Shown: positions 1 to 11,496, counted from the stretch's first letter. The stretch: 64,000 nucleotides of DNA from Ophiura sarsii (GCA_035610835.1 CM069447.1:43249893-43313892), one strand, 5' to 3'. The notes: generated by a model from the sequence alone, not told the origin. A program made the numbers and translations.

Positions 1-940
1 AAAAAGGGGCTGTAAATCTCGTATTCTGAAAATACGAAATTTACCAAAACATCTCAGATGAATTACGATCTATATGCTAAACAATATGCTTGACATTATT
101 GATAACTGAGCCTTACTTAAGGGCTCAAATACTTGGTCAATCTTACCCACTCGGCGAACAAACGTCTATCTGGGTTGACACAAGAAAATTTAGAGGGTGT
201 TGCCAGTTTTTATCACGTAAATGCGGTTGCCTAGATGGGGACTGGGAGAACTATATTTGGTATATCCATGAGGGAAGGGGCAAAATACGATCTGTTAGAC
301 TTTTGCTTGGTATGATAATCTACTTGAGAGATTATTGCAAATGTGAAACTGATGGGGATTGGGAATAATTATAATGTAATAAATCTATCCGCTCCATGTC
401 AGTTTATAAATGAGACCTGTTACCACATAACGAGCGTTAAGTCACCAGTGTGCATTAGGAGATATGTTCAAAAAAACATGCCAAAAAATCAATAGAAAAC
501 AAAGGAATTTTGCATTTTCAATTTGAATTTTGACGTGGGAAACATTGAGCAATTATGACATGTTGCATATCATTTCAAAGCTTGTGTTCTGAGCATTTTG
601 ATTCTGGACAAGCTTGAAAATAAAAAATGTCTGACTTCACTCTCATTTGGGATGACAGGTCTCAAATGTGTTCAGTAGATTAGGTGGTTGGTGCAGGTTA
701 CACCCTGTAACATAGATCATGAGTTACAATTGACTAACGGCAGCATGAAAGTTACCCCCCCTGCATCTCGCTGGTTCCTAATTTCGAATATGATTTATTC
801 AGTTAAAATAAACAGTCCGGTTCCAAAGCGTGTGCAATATAATCCGTTCCCTTTCATCTTCATGCTCCCGATAGTGATATTCATTAAATAGTAAACCACA
901 AAGAAAAGCCCATGATTATAGATGAGAGGAAGGACTCATT
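1..940. other. Intronic sequence, no feature seen
   Basis: AT-rich sequence with only short random open frames. By position it lies in the intron that follows the kinesin exon at 5239-5312. I see no exon continuing the kinesin motor domain on the minus strand. Confidence 0.5.
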
Positions 941-1018
941 TCGTCGCTGTTCTGACATACCGGCACATTTCTTTACTTATTTCTGTTGTGATGTGCCGGT
1001 ATGTCAGAACAGCGACGA
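941..1018. repeat. Perfect 28-bp inverted repeat (hairpin)
   Basis: Positions 941-968 and 991-1018 are perfect reverse complements, with a 22-nt loop. The arm begins TCGTCGCTGTTCTGACATAC. The arms are GC-richer than their surroundings. It may be a miniature foldback transposon or the fused ends of one; no flanking duplication is clear. Confidence 0.85.
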
Positions 1019-2093
1019 TTTGTTTGTGGACTTTTCCACCAGAAGATGAAAACAATACAAGATGATGAATGGTGAGTGCTATAAGGCCAACAAAAACAAA
1101 GTCTGTCTCACATACATTTGGGAAAATAGCTATGCTAAAATGCTTTCTTTTTAATTTATTTATTACAAAAACTAGCTATGCTAAATGCAGATTTTGTTTT
1201 TAATGTGTTTGTGGCCACTTTTTTTTTTTTTTTTTTGTGCCCTTTCGGAGCCATTTGTTTTCGGATAAAGTTAACCCCCCCAAAAAAAAACCAAAATTGG
1301 ACTTGTCGTCTAGGGTTATGCAGCAAAAGTGACTCCGCATACTTATGCGTGCGGGGAATGTGAGACAGATCTTTTTTTCCTTTCCGGCCTAATGTACAGA
1401 TGATTAGTGATGATTGACATATTGGTTTTGAATCATATCGATATAGTTCATTTAGGCTGATCTATATTTTAGAAGCACTTGTGTGTACATTTAGGAATAC
1501 CCAGTTGAGCAAAATAAAAATGTGTGATCTGTACGGAGTGATAATGATGAAACAAGATGAGGTGGTGATACCAACTTTTCTGATAATTCAGATATAAGCT
1601 CCTCAAAACAAGTTAGGAAATGCTTTGCAGTTGCAAATTTTACGGATATTTTGTGATATATTCATATTGTGTTTCATATCAATGAAAAGCTGATGTGTTC
1701 CTCTTTCCAATGATACCTCACTAGTAGCAATCACTATTTTCATTGTTTAGCCACCTGCTTGAGAATGTAGGGAGGTCTAAATCAAAGAGTGCCAAAATCA
1801 CCACTATTTCGAGCTCAAGTGAATAACTCTCTGTGTTAAATGAAGTGTTATATCGACAACTTTAGTGTCGAGTGATGCTCTGTTGACCTTTGAGCACAAA
1901 ATAGTGATGATTTAGTAACAAGTGACTAAGTAAGTAACTACACATTTGGTATCATTGTAAAAATTGAACACATCCTCTTTCCATTGAAGTGCAACACACA
2001 ATAACAAAATATACAATAAATAAGCGATTGAAAACAAATTTCTGGACTTTTTTTTAGGGTTTAGATCAAATGACAACATCTTTTATTAATTAC
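1019..2093. other. Intronic sequence, no feature seen
   Basis: AT-rich sequence with a T tract near 1219-1236. No coding, RNA or repeat structure could be supported. Confidence 0.5.
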
Positions 2094-2425
2094 CTAAACT
2101 GGGCTCAAAAAAAAAAATCACATGGTCATATCTTGAAAATCTGTCCATCAAAATGAACTAAAATGACACACAGGATTACTACAATACTCTACTCTAATGA
2201 CATGTCAATATCCAAACAGTTACCTCACTGACAGTTCTAACTGAAAAATGCACTGGCATGGAACCGCTTGCTGTATCACATGTCACAGCCTGAAAATGTC
2301 GGCACTCGGCAACATGGAGTTTGGATATTGACATGTCATGTCATTAGAGTAGAGTATTGAAGTAATCCTGTGTGTCATTTTGATGGACAGATTTTCAAGA
2401 TATGACTATGTGAGCCCAGTTTATA
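2094..2425. mobile_element. Foldback element with about 110-bp arms
   Basis: The left arm (about 2095-2216) starts AAACTGGGCTC. The right arm (about 2325-2424) ends GAGCCCAGTTTA, and the two are extended imperfect reverse complements that include the stretch CACACAGGATTA. A related single arm plus centre recurs near 20690-20885, sharing the block around AGCAAGCGGTTCCATGCCAG. This is a dispersed non-autonomous DNA element; no coding capacity is visible. Confidence 0.75.
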
Positions 2426-2619
2426 TCAGTACTTTAATCAAGCGTCACCAGGTAAGGAGGTGGTCATGGGCAACCAATTTTGCACAATTTTGTATTCTAA
2501 ATGTACACACGAGTAAGACTTGACATTGGATCAGTGCAATGAATAATATCCAACCCATAGATAGTATAGAGAATTGGAAAAGACAAAATCTGGATACAAC
2601 CTACATGTATGAGTAAATA

Positions 2620-3279
2620 TACCGGGTGGTTCAAAAAAAAGTTGACCCAAGTTCAAGGTAATTTTCCAACCACATTTAAAGTTTCAGAGAATTTCTGTTC
2701 ACTTAGTCTTGATCAGCAGTAAGTTTTGAAATTATCCTGATAAAATGGTTCATTTATCTTGGTAGGTTCTTCAGATATGGTTCATTACAGAAAGCATGCA
2801 AAAAAACTGCCTTGGCCACGGGAGCATCCTTTAGTAGAGATGGAATGCACAAAGTGGGACTTACACACGATTGGCCACAAATTGTAAAAATAGGAGAAAA
2901 AGAAAAAAGGAGACATCTGAAACATCTGATTGGTGCTTGACATTACCTACCTAGGCCTATACGTATCTACGTTTCTTTTATGAATGTGAATGGCACATAA
3001 GCATAGAGATTGGGATACTTTGCCAGGGCGGGCTTTTCAATTCTGAAACTAGAGCATGCTGTTTTGTTTAAGACAAAAACTAAATGACGTTGTACATGTT
3101 TTCTGTAAAGCGTAATGAACCATATCTGAAGAATTAAAAAAGTAAACGTGCCATCTTTCCAGGATAATTTCAAAACTTACTGCTGATTAAGACAAAGTAA
3201 ATACAAATTCTCTGAAACTTTAAATGTGGTTGAAAAATTGCTTTGAACTTGGGTCAACTTTTTTTTGGACCACCCGGTA
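2620..3279. mobile_element. Mariner-like MITE with long terminal inverted repeats
   Basis: The element begins TA-CCGGGTGGTTC and ends in the complementary CACCCGG-TA. The inverted similarity continues inward for well over 100 bp, for example AACTTTAAATGTGGTTG on the right against its complement on the left. The TA at both edges fits a Tc1/mariner target. It is 660 bp long with no transposase frame, so it is non-autonomous. Confidence 0.8.
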
Positions 3280-3355
3280 CAGTGATAATGAATTAGGCTT
3301 TTAAGATGAATTGTGTCTACAGAGTGTTCCAAAAAAATGCTTCACTTGGATACAT

Positions 3356-3684
3356 AACTTCTACCTCTCTTGAATCTCTATAGTAAAACGTCAAGAAAAT
3401 AGAACTTCTACCTCTCTTGAATCTCTATAGTAAAACGTCGAGAAAATAGAACTTCTACCTCTCTTGAATCTCTATAGTAAAACGTCGAGAAAATAGAACT
3501 TCTACCTCTCTTGAATCTCTATATAGTAAAACGTCGAGAAAATAGAACTTCTATCTCTCTTGAATCTCTATAGCAAAACGTCGAGAAAATAGAACTTCTA
3601 TCTCTCTTGAATCTCTATAGCAAAACGTCGAGAAAATAGAACTTCTATCTCTCTTGAATCTCTATAGAAAAACGTCGAGAAAAT
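3356..3684 (+). repeat. 47-bp minisatellite, about 7 copies
   Basis: Units start AACTTCTACCTCTCTTGAAT at 3356, 3403, 3450, 3497, 3546, 3593 and 3640. Neighbouring units differ by only a few bases; one carries a 2-bp insertion. Confidence 0.95.
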
Positions 3685-3967
3685 CCATATAGAATAAGCC
3701 TCTGCGTTTTTATATTAATTGCTAATGGATTAAGTTGACATTTCTGAAATAGCATACTTTAGGTCCCAGACATGCATATATCACAAGGCCGAATAAAGAA
3801 CCTCATATAGTTACGATGAGGCACTTTATTCACTGATGTAACTGATACAAGCCTGCACACTAACATACTCTTTATTCGAACAAATGTGACCAGCTACATT
3901 AAAGGGTACATGTCGATTCTAACTTATATTAGAGCCAATGGCAAAATGTCACACAGGTATATAGAAG

Positions 3968-4140
3968 TGAAAGTTATGTACCAGCTGGAGCATCTTTTAT
4001 GAGACACTTTGTAAAATGAAGCACTATGATTGTACATGTAGTGCGCAATTGTGGGTACACAAGATGATATTTCTAAAATTATGTACCAAATGGAGCATCT
4101 TTTATGAGACACTTTGTTGTAAAATAAAGCACTGTGAAGG
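3968..4140 (+). repeat. Two-copy direct repeat of about 107 bp
   Basis: The string GGAGCATCTTTTATGAGACA occurs near 3977 and again near 4093, within longer similar stretches containing TTATGTACCA and AAGCACT. This looks like a local tandem duplication. Confidence 0.75.
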
Positions 4141-4157
4141 CAATGTGCTTTATTAAT

Positions 4158-4274
4158 TAGGTAAGCGTTGTTTTCTGCTCGCCGGAGGGATTTCACGGAA
4201 TAAACCGTATACTTCATTAATTCACGGTTTATTCCGTATCATCCCTCCGGCGAGTGAAAAACAATGCTTACCTA
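4158..4274. repeat. 51-bp arm inverted repeat (hairpin)
   Basis: Positions 4158-4208 and 4224-4274 are near-perfect reverse complements (TAGGTAAGC...AATAAACCGT) with a 15-nt loop. It may be a solo foldback element. The next ~620 bp (4275-4899) hold nothing else beyond a short C tract near 4363-4376. Confidence 0.85.
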
Positions 4275-4899
4275 TTGATTATGTAAAATAAAATTCAGTG
4301 GACATTGCAACTGGTAGCAGTATATGGTGATGATTTTTAATTATAGTTTGTACTGAACACCCCTCTCCCCCCCCCAAGAATTGAAGTGATTTTACCCCTC
4401 TTGCATTTGTATCCAGATTTTGTCTGTTTTCCTGTGTGTGTCTCAGCAATGTCGAAAGCACAAGTACACTTCATTCATCTAACTCTGTGCAGTGATGTCA
4501 GAGCTTATCCCAAATGATCGCCCCCTAATATGTAATGCAGCACATCAGAAGGGGAGACTTTGCAGGTGAAGTCAATTTTGAGTTGATTGTGTGTGCTCTC
4601 AGAACATTTTCTAAGCTCTAAAATGACACCAAATTCATCAAAATTTATCAAGGCATTCTGATTTCACAAGTGAAAATTACTCCTAAATTCTTTTCTTTAT
4701 CTTTTTCTGTCCGTTTTTCATCTATAGCTTGAAAAACACACAGCTGCAAAGTCCCCGCACTTTATGATGTGCTGCATCTCATATTACACATATGATTTTT
4801 GTGTGGTGACGGAAGTACCCAAGCAAACCAAAGAAAAATCCCAGCACTACCAAAGTATGCGCTGACGTCACTGCACATACAGTTAGATGAACGAAGTAT

Positions 4900-5217
4900 A
4901 GCCCAATTTGTAGTGTTAGTCGCCCAATTTGTGTTCTTAACCACTGGTATCAATGGGGAAGAAGTGACACAAAGTAGCCCAATTTGAATTGAAATGAGCC
5001 CAAATTGTCTTGATCCATTGATGTCAATGGAGAAAAAAGGACTAGAAGTAGCCCAATTTGAATTGGAGCCCAAATTGTCTTCTTACTTATTGGTATCAAT
5101 GGAAAAAGAGGACACTTTAAAAGCAGCCCAATTTGTGATCTCGACCAATAGTATCAATGAAGGGAGAAGTAGTTGTCAAAGTTGGGCGTCTTTGGGCTGA
5201 TTTGGATCCAAAAATTG
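4900..5217. repeat. 75-bp degenerate tandem repeat beside the kinesin exon
   Basis: Units beginning AGCCCAATTTG start at 4900, 4976, 5050 and 5125 (spacings 76, 74, 75). Each carries a TATCAATG-type block in the middle. The array stops about 20 bp from the splice donor of the kinesin exon. Small open frames here come from the repeat and are not genes. Confidence 0.8.
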
Positions 5218-5238
5218 GGCTACTAGATCGATGTTTAC

Positions 5239-5312
5239 CTCCATCGTGTATGTTTTGCCACTAGACGTCTGGCCGTAGGCGAATATCGTCCCATTGTAGC
5301 CTTCAAGAACAT
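5239..5312 (-). CDS. KIF5: Kinesin-1 heavy chain, P-loop exon (internal)
   Basis: This 74-bp internal exon on the minus strand encodes (D)[10 protein letters not shown]...TYTME, including the Walker A P-loop GQTSSGKT of the kinesin motor. This motif binds ATP in the microtubule-stepping motor, which moves cargo toward microtubule plus ends. The acceptor is CTTTGCAG at the 5312/5313 boundary and the donor is GAG|GTAAAC at 5239/5238. The first two bases (AT) complete an Asp codon whose G is the last base of the upstream exon at 63156, which proves the two exons join in frame. The downstream intron is phase 0; the next expected residue in the family is Gly. The residues match the kinesin-1 family far better than other kinesins. 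Too short for a simple ORF scan. The exact paralogue cannot be told from this exon. Confidence 0.96.
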
Positions 5313-5869
5313 CTGCAAAGATAAAATGAAAAAAATTACATTAAAAAATGTTTAAAATGTCAATTCCTTTTCACAGAATGTGAATATCGACAAACAACAA
5401 TTAAGAAAGCATATATTGCAAATAAATTATGCAATTCGAGGCCATTTCTGTTTCAAGACTGCACAATAGTGTTTGCACCCCCACTGAGATTTATAATATC
5501 AATTCAGTTTTCCAATTTCAATTTTTCATATTTAAGGCTTATAAATTCAAAGTTCAGTTTATATTCTTCCATATTGCAATTATAATCAAAACATTACTTT
5601 CTTAGATGTAAACACTAAACACATGTCTCTTTGATGTGATTACGTCATGTTTGAAAGCAATTTTATACAAGAAAGTATAAACATGTCGTCGTGCAAGTTC
5701 AACAATGTCGTAAGTGACATTTTCGCGAAATTGAATTTTTTATATATTTTGAAAGAGTAAGTAATTGCGCTCATTTTAAGCTAATTTTGAAGTTCTAAAA
5801 AAAATTAATTAGGTTTTAATTAATAAAAAACAATATCATAAGTGCGCTTTAATTTAATTTTATATTATT
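5313..5869. other. Intronic sequence, no feature seen
   Basis: AT-rich sequence next to the splice acceptor. Nothing recognisable. Confidence 0.5.
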
Positions 5870-6207
5870 CTGAGTGCAACAACAACGTATCTACCACTTA
5901 CGATGTTCTTGCACTCTGTTTTCTCATTTTTTCTCAAGTTTTCTCAGTGCAATAATACCGTATCTGCCACATACGTTTTTGGTGCACTCACTAGATTTGT
6001 TATTGCAGATACGTTATCTAAAAATGTCAATATCTTTTCAAATACTTATTTTTATGACACGATGTTCAATTTATATCATCAAAGAAAACAATCTTTATAC
6101 TTCCATAACATAATATTTTTACTCAAAAACACAATAAGTATGAAAAACATAAAAATGCTTCTCTTGCAAATACAGCAGAATGCAGATACGATATTGTTGC
6201 ACTCGCA
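5870..6207. mobile_element. Small inverted-repeat element (GAGTGCAACAA ends)
   Basis: The left end GAGTGCAACAACAACGTATC is mirrored at 6183-6206 (GATACGATATTGTTGCACTC). Two further related motifs (GTGCAATAATACCGTATCTG and TTGCAGATACG) sit inside. A non-autonomous DNA element is likely. The overlapping short open frames show no protein similarity I recognise. Confidence 0.65.
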
Positions 6208-6737
6208 CAACGATGTATTTTGGTCCTGAAATGTAATGGGAACTTATGTTTTGTACGAAGTATCAAGTAAAAACAAAGGTGTTCCTCAAACACACCAACT
6301 CCCAATTTTTAGTCAGCTACTCAACAGCTTTTAAAATATCTGTAAAAGAATTATTTGTTTCTGTGCAAAATATGTCTCCACTTTCTGAGAGCAATGTGGA
6401 AGAAAACCTACACCAAAATGGGGCCTTTTAAAGACTTCACACATCTGTCTACTGAAGAAAGCATATATTGCAATATTTTTGTAATGCAGTACCATTCATT
6501 ACACTGCTGTCAAAATATTTAATAAAGCATGTATTTGCACAGTACATGTGATGGTATATTGTTGAATTAAGGTCAAAGTCATATTTTCATAAATGTCTCT
6601 TTATTAAATTAAAATGCTCCATCGGAGCGATATGTTTGTGTTATTAAGAGGAGTGGTACTTCAGTAGTAACCCATATTTTGCATTGCATTATTAAATTTG
6701 ATTGAAGTGTTGATTTAACATCTATCGTTGAAGTATA
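6208..6737. other. Intronic sequence, no feature seen
   Basis: AT-rich; no supported feature. Confidence 0.5.
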
Positions 6738-6741
6738 TTAA

Positions 6742-7013
6742 CCCTAACCCTGCTGAATCCAACAAAAGCATCGCGCCAGTGGACCCCATTCCCCAGTCTA
6801 TCGCATTGCGCAATCGTGCAAAGGTACACATAGGCTCCGAAAATTTAATTTTTGGAGCGCGACCCCTGTAGCGTGATGCACGATCACATGGACCCCGGCA
6901 GCGGTGACCTGGGTTCGATTCCCGAAGGCGGCGCACAAAGTTTTTCTTGTCTTTAGTTGTCCTGTGTTTCCCCCTGTTAGCTTTATTGCTACAAACCCCA
7001 TGAGGGGTTAGGG
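6742..7013 (+). mobile_element. TTAA element with CCCTAACC ends and an internal tRNA-like sequence
   Basis: TTAA (6738-6741) is followed by CCCTAACCCTGCTGAATCC. The right end is GGGGTTAGGG followed by TTAG, one mismatch from TTAA. The interior (about 6856-6933) has a tRNA-like block: an A-box-like TAGCGTGATGCACG and a strong B box GGGTTCGATTCCC. The left end shares CCCTGCTGAATCCAACA with the 3' subterminal array of the large piggyBac-like transposon (near 60331). I infer a non-autonomous TTAA element, possibly mobilised by a piggyBac-type transposase. Alternatively it is a SINE inserted at TTAA. Confidence 0.75.
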
Positions 7014-7068
7014 TTAGCATGAGACTCTGTCTCATAATAGCTGCCATTTGTAAGAGTTGTATTTACAC

Positions 7069-8105
7069 ATGAGACTTGTGACTTGAGGGATAGTGTTTTT
7101 ATGAGACTTGTGACTCGAGGGTTAGTGTTTTATGAGACTTGTGGCTTGAGGGATAGTGTTTTTATGAGACTTGTGACTTGAGGGATAGTGTTTTTATGAG
7201 ACTTGTGACTCGAGGGTTAGTGTTTTATGAGACTTGTGACTCGAGGGTTAGTGTTTTATGAGACTTGTGGCTTGAGGGATAGTGTTTTTATGAGACTTGT
7301 GACTTGAGGGATAGTGTTTTTATGAGACTTGTGACTCGAGGGTTAGTGTTTTATGAGACTTGTGGCTTGAGGGATAGTGTTTTTATGAGACTTGTGACTC
7401 GAGGGTTAGTGTTTTATGAGACTTGTGGCTTGAGGGATAGTGTTTTTATGAGACTTGTGACTTGAGGGATAGTGTTTTTATGAGACTTGTGACTCGAGGG
7501 TTAGTGTTTTTATGAGACTTGTGACTCGAGGGTTAGTGTTTTATGAGACTTGTGGCTTGAGGGATAGTGTTTTTATGAGACTTGTGACTTGAGGGATAGT
7601 GTTTTTATGAGACTTGTGACTCGAGGGTTAGTGTTTTATGAGACTTGTGGCTTGAGGGATAGTGTTTTTATGAGACTTGTGACTTGAGGGATAGTGTTTT
7701 TATGAGACTTGTGACTCGAGGGTTAGTGTTTTATGAGACTTGTGACTTGAGGGATAGTGTTTTGATGAGACTTGTGACTCGAGGGTTAGTGTTTTATGAG
7801 ACTTGTGACTTGAGGGATAGTGTTTTGATGAGACTTGTGACTCAAGGGTTAGTGTTTTATGAGACTTGTGACTTGAGGGATAGTGTTTTTATGAGACTTG
7901 TGACTCGAGGGATAGTGTTTTTATGAGACTTGTGACTCGAGGGTTAGTGTTTTTATGAGACTTGTGACTCGAGGGTTAGTGTTTTTATGAGACTTGTGAC
8001 CCGAGGGATAGTGTTTTTATGAGACTTGTGACTCGAGGGTTAATGTTTTTATGAGACGTGTGACTCGAGGGTTAGTGTTTTTATGAGACTTGTGACTCGA
8101 GGGCT
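7069..8105 (+). repeat. 31-32-bp minisatellite, about 33 copies
   Basis: Units of the type ATGAGACTTGTGACTCGAGG plus GTTAGTGTTTTT repeat for about 1 kb. Two main variants alternate (GACTCGAGGGTTAG and GACTTGAGGGATAG), and a shorter unit lacks one T. The array begins about 55 bp after the TTAA element at 6742-7013. Internal open frames such as 7684-7926 are repeat artefacts. Confidence 0.97.
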
Positions 8106-8740
8106 AGTTGGTGACTTGGCCACAACACTGGATACACATTTTAAACAGTGTATTAGAAAGAAACAATTTCTGTGTGTGTCAAAGAATGGAAATGGTTTGC
8201 AACTGTTTAGCGATTCTTGATTCACAAACATTACATTCGATAATATACGAAAATCAGTCTATATAGGCTAAAACATAGGATAAAGAAATGAGCAAATACG
8301 GTTTGTAAATAAATTGGCAATGCTCGTATTGTTACATAATATCAGCTACATGTGCAGTTATATATTATAATTTGACAGCACACTACTTCTGTTTACACAC
8401 ATCTTACACATTATATTATTAAGTTAGATATGACGATTTGTCTGCAGCAGATAAGGTCAAAACACAACATCTGAATTTCTCATAATTTGTCATCCTTAGT
8501 CATGGCTAACAAATGATATGCTATTCAATACCTATGTGCGTGTTTTGGCAAGCTTAAGTGTCGGTAAATATAGCGATTAAAAGTACACCTTGACGGCTAG
8601 CTAATACAACCGGTAATTTTGTGTTCATATTTTGTTTTGGTGATCTGCCTATTTCGAATAAATTACAAACGCAATTTTGGTATTTTGTGATCATGTGACA
8701 TGAAATAGATTTTACTAAATTTCAACACTAATGTTAGGGA
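8106..8740. other. Intronic sequence, no feature seen
   Basis: AT-rich; no supported feature. Confidence 0.5.
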
Positions 8741-8935
8741 AATAACTATTGCTGGTCAATATAGAATACATAAACATTGAATGCAATGAGGGGCTTGCAT
8801 GCTGTACTTATTTCATTACATGACCAATTACCCCAAATCCACCTCAAATTCACGTCAACTAACCAGTGAAGTGCATTATTAAGCCAACGCTTCACAAGGC
8901 TTCTTCTACACTGAAGAATGAACCCCTCCCCCATT

Positions 8936-9342
8936 AGGCAACAAAAAAATGTTGTGTTGCCCTCAAGTGCCAAAAATTTAAATTCGGGTCGGTCGGTCGG
9001 AAATCCTTTTTTTTTTTTTTTTTTCCTTCAATTTTTTCTCAATTTATTTTCTTCTTCATTTTTCTTCATTTTTTTTTTTGGCTGAAAAATAGATGGTTTA
9101 TGTCAAGACAAAATTGGTATATGCCCATATGTCAATTTAACTAATGTTTCTAGTGTGACAATAGTCTAAAAAACATTTATTTATGCTTATTTATTCATTT
9201 CCAGCAAGAAATAGTAACATTTAGACACTTATAATCAAATTTAAATCTAAAAAATCAACAAAAAAATCTAATTTTTTATTTTATTTACGATTTTAGGGTC
9301 GGCCGCTGAGGGCAACACAACTCTTTCTTTTTTTTGGCCTTA
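8936..9342. mobile_element. MITE of the AGGCCAAAAAAAGAA / GGTCGGTCGG family
   Basis: The left end reads GTTGTGTTGCCCTCAAGTGC and then GGTCGGTCGG. The right end reads GGTCGGCCGCTGAGGGCAAC then ACAACTCTTTC...GGCCT. The ends are inverted repeats. Related copies are at 19779-20169 (reverse orientation) and 44091-44529. The core is A/T rich with no coding frame. Confidence 0.8.
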
Positions 9343-9705
9343 GTCAACTTTTTGTTGTTGACACACTACACAAGGGACTACTTATTAGCAAACATAATTT
9401 CATTTCCCAACCATTCAACACTAATCCACCTCAAATTCATGTCTTCTGATTAGTGACATGCTTTTGAAGTAACAGCTTCTAAATGCCTCCTGTATCTGAA
9501 CGCCAATGAGGACACCCCCCCCCCCCCCCCCCCGCACCCCATGGCCCCTTATAATATTATTTCTGATACACTAAATAGAGGCAACCTTGCCATTCCTAAT
9601 TGAATTTCAAAACCATTTGCCACAAATCCACCACAAATCCATGACCACTAATGAGTGTTTTCAAAATCAAGGCTTCTCAACATCTAACTGCACCAATACT
9701 ATTAA

Positions 9706-10082
9706 AGGGACATTTTAAATGTTTAAAAATTTACTTCAGATTTAAAGATGAACATTAAAAATTGCCATTATTGTTGTTTCTACTAACAAAAACACAGCAA
9801 AACTTGATTAAAACAATATCATCGCTATTTATTGAAAAACGCCCTCTATGCAAATATGGTTCGCGTTATGTATCATGCGTACTGCAGGGGGATACTGTCG
9901 GACGTAAAATGCTCGTCCCGGCTGTACGAGCATTTTTGAATCAACGTTTTCTTGTACAAAGAGGGCTGATTTTTCTTAATCCTTATAGGTGTAAGTTCAT
10001 GTAATACAATTATAAAAATATACTAATCCCAGTTTTTATCATAATTGAGGGCGCAGCCTCCAACACATCTCTTAGTGCCCCT
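9706..10082. mobile_element. TTAA-flanked non-autonomous element (377 bp)
   Basis: TTAA at 9702-9705 and 10083-10086. The left end AGGGACA and right end TAGTGCCCCT form a short imperfect inverted repeat. It interrupts the tandem monomers around it. No transposase frame is seen. Confidence 0.6.
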
Positions 10083-10341
10083 TTAACCACCACTGACCCT
10101 CCCCGATATCAAATTATTTCTGATACACTAAATTAAGGGATGTACATAATTTCATTTCATAGCCATTAACCAACCATCCACCCAAATCCATGCCTACTAT
10201 CCGATGATGTGCTTTCGTTGTCATGCTGAATCATTATTTTATCCCGAAGCATTTTCTATGGTATCAACCTTCTTTAACCCCGTGAACACTACCTGCTTTC
10301 TTACAGTGTCTCTGATCTAATGTGATACCCCTGTGAGTAAC

Positions 10342-10727
10342 CAGGGCTGTACTTTCGGCGCGAATCCGCGAATCGATTCGCGTAAATCACTTCCGCGTGA
10401 ATCCAGGTGGGTTCTCGCCAACAAAAAAAAACAAAAAAAATCTTTTTAAATTTTTTTTTTTTAATTTTTTTTTCTTCTTTTATTTTTCCAAGTTCAAAAC
10501 AGGACCTTAGATGACTGGTATTTGACTCTAAACTGTTCAAGTTGAAATTAAAATGATGATTGTTCTTAACAATAGTACAATAAATGTTTAAAATGCGGAA
10601 TTTAAATTCAGTAAAAAGGATTCTCGCAAAAATATTCTGCGAGAATCCATTTGCGAGAATTTCTCGCAAAATTCCTCTGCGAGAATCCATTTGGATTCTC
10701 GCAGGATGTCGCGAAAGTACAGCCCTG
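10342..10727. mobile_element. Inverted-repeat MITE with CAGGGCTGTACTTTCG ends
   Basis: The left end CAGGGCTGTACTTTCGGCGC mirrors the right end GTCGCGAAAGTACAGCCCTG. GTAAC is present on both outer sides (10337-10341, 10728-10732), a 5-bp direct repeat; the boundary could also be read as TAA with one more base of inverted repeat. Inside, TGCGAGAATCCATTTG-type units repeat several times. The superfamily is uncertain (hAT or Harbinger-like). Confidence 0.75.
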
Positions 10728-10732
10728 GTAAC

Positions 10733-11492
10733 CATTCAAGAAAGTGCTTATATATCTCTTTATTAACCATACCACCATTCTTACTGTATCTCTGATTGGC
10801 TAAATGTATGGTAATAACACTCTTTGTAACCAATCAAAATTGTACTTAGATGCCGATCGGCAGGTAGAGCTCAGGGGGTTAATCCCACAAGCGACGCTAT
10901 ATTGCTAGAGCACTATCTCTAAAACAGCCAAGACTCATACTTATATCACTAGGACAAGCTGTAACGTCGTATCTTACACATACTACCATGACAACTTAAT
11001 ATGACATATTAAGTTTTATATAAGTCACCTGAACAAAGTCATTTTATGTAGGCATTTATTTGCTACCCATTCCCCCCCCCCCCCCCCCCCAAAAAAAAAT
11101 CTCTTCAAAGGTTGCACAATTCAACAGTTTTGTATGACAATTTACATCGGAAAACCAAAGGTAATAAACGACTCTAGACAGTGATACACAAGTGAAACTG
11201 TTTTTTCGGTGGTTTACACTTGTACTTATTCACACGTAAAAAACTATCAAATTGTGTCCATTTTTTTGCAAATTGTCGTATTTATGGACATATCTGCACA
11301 GAGTACACTGGTGCTCCTTTGCAAAGGAGGGATTTAGTATAGTATACAGTTTTTAGTAAAATTAATCTCTTGAAAAGTGCTTAATCTCATCAAATGTCAA
11401 CCCCCACCCCATTTTAACCAAAATATAATTTTCAATGCCATTATAATATTGGCTTCATATTAGTAATTTGAGGGGACTGGACATGCGATTAC
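10733..11492. other. Intronic sequence with poly-C tract
   Basis: A run of C near 11071-11090 followed by A is the only notable feature. A CTCTGATTGGCT...CCAATCAAAA block (10790-10850) recurs near 31856-31975 as a dispersed repeat. Confidence 0.5.
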
Positions 11493-11496
11493 TTAA

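Larger units (their letters stand above)
8741..10245 (+). repeat. Diverged ~170-200-bp tandem monomers split by two MITEs
   Basis: A block of the type CATTTCATT...CCACCTCAAATTCATG...GTGA.GTGCTTT recurs near 8815, 9395, 9594 and 10148. Subtracting the elements at 8936-9342 and 9706-10082 leaves spacings of roughly 170-200 bp, so four old monomers formed one array before the insertions. A second shared block is TTATTTCTGATACACTAAAT (near 9559 and 10115). A poly-C tract lies near 9518-9533. Confidence 0.65.

Noticed and set aside
7684..7926. 80-codon open frame (MRLVTRGLVFYETCDLRDSV repeats)
   Set aside because: It lies entirely in the 31-32-bp minisatellite; the frame is a by-product of the repeat.
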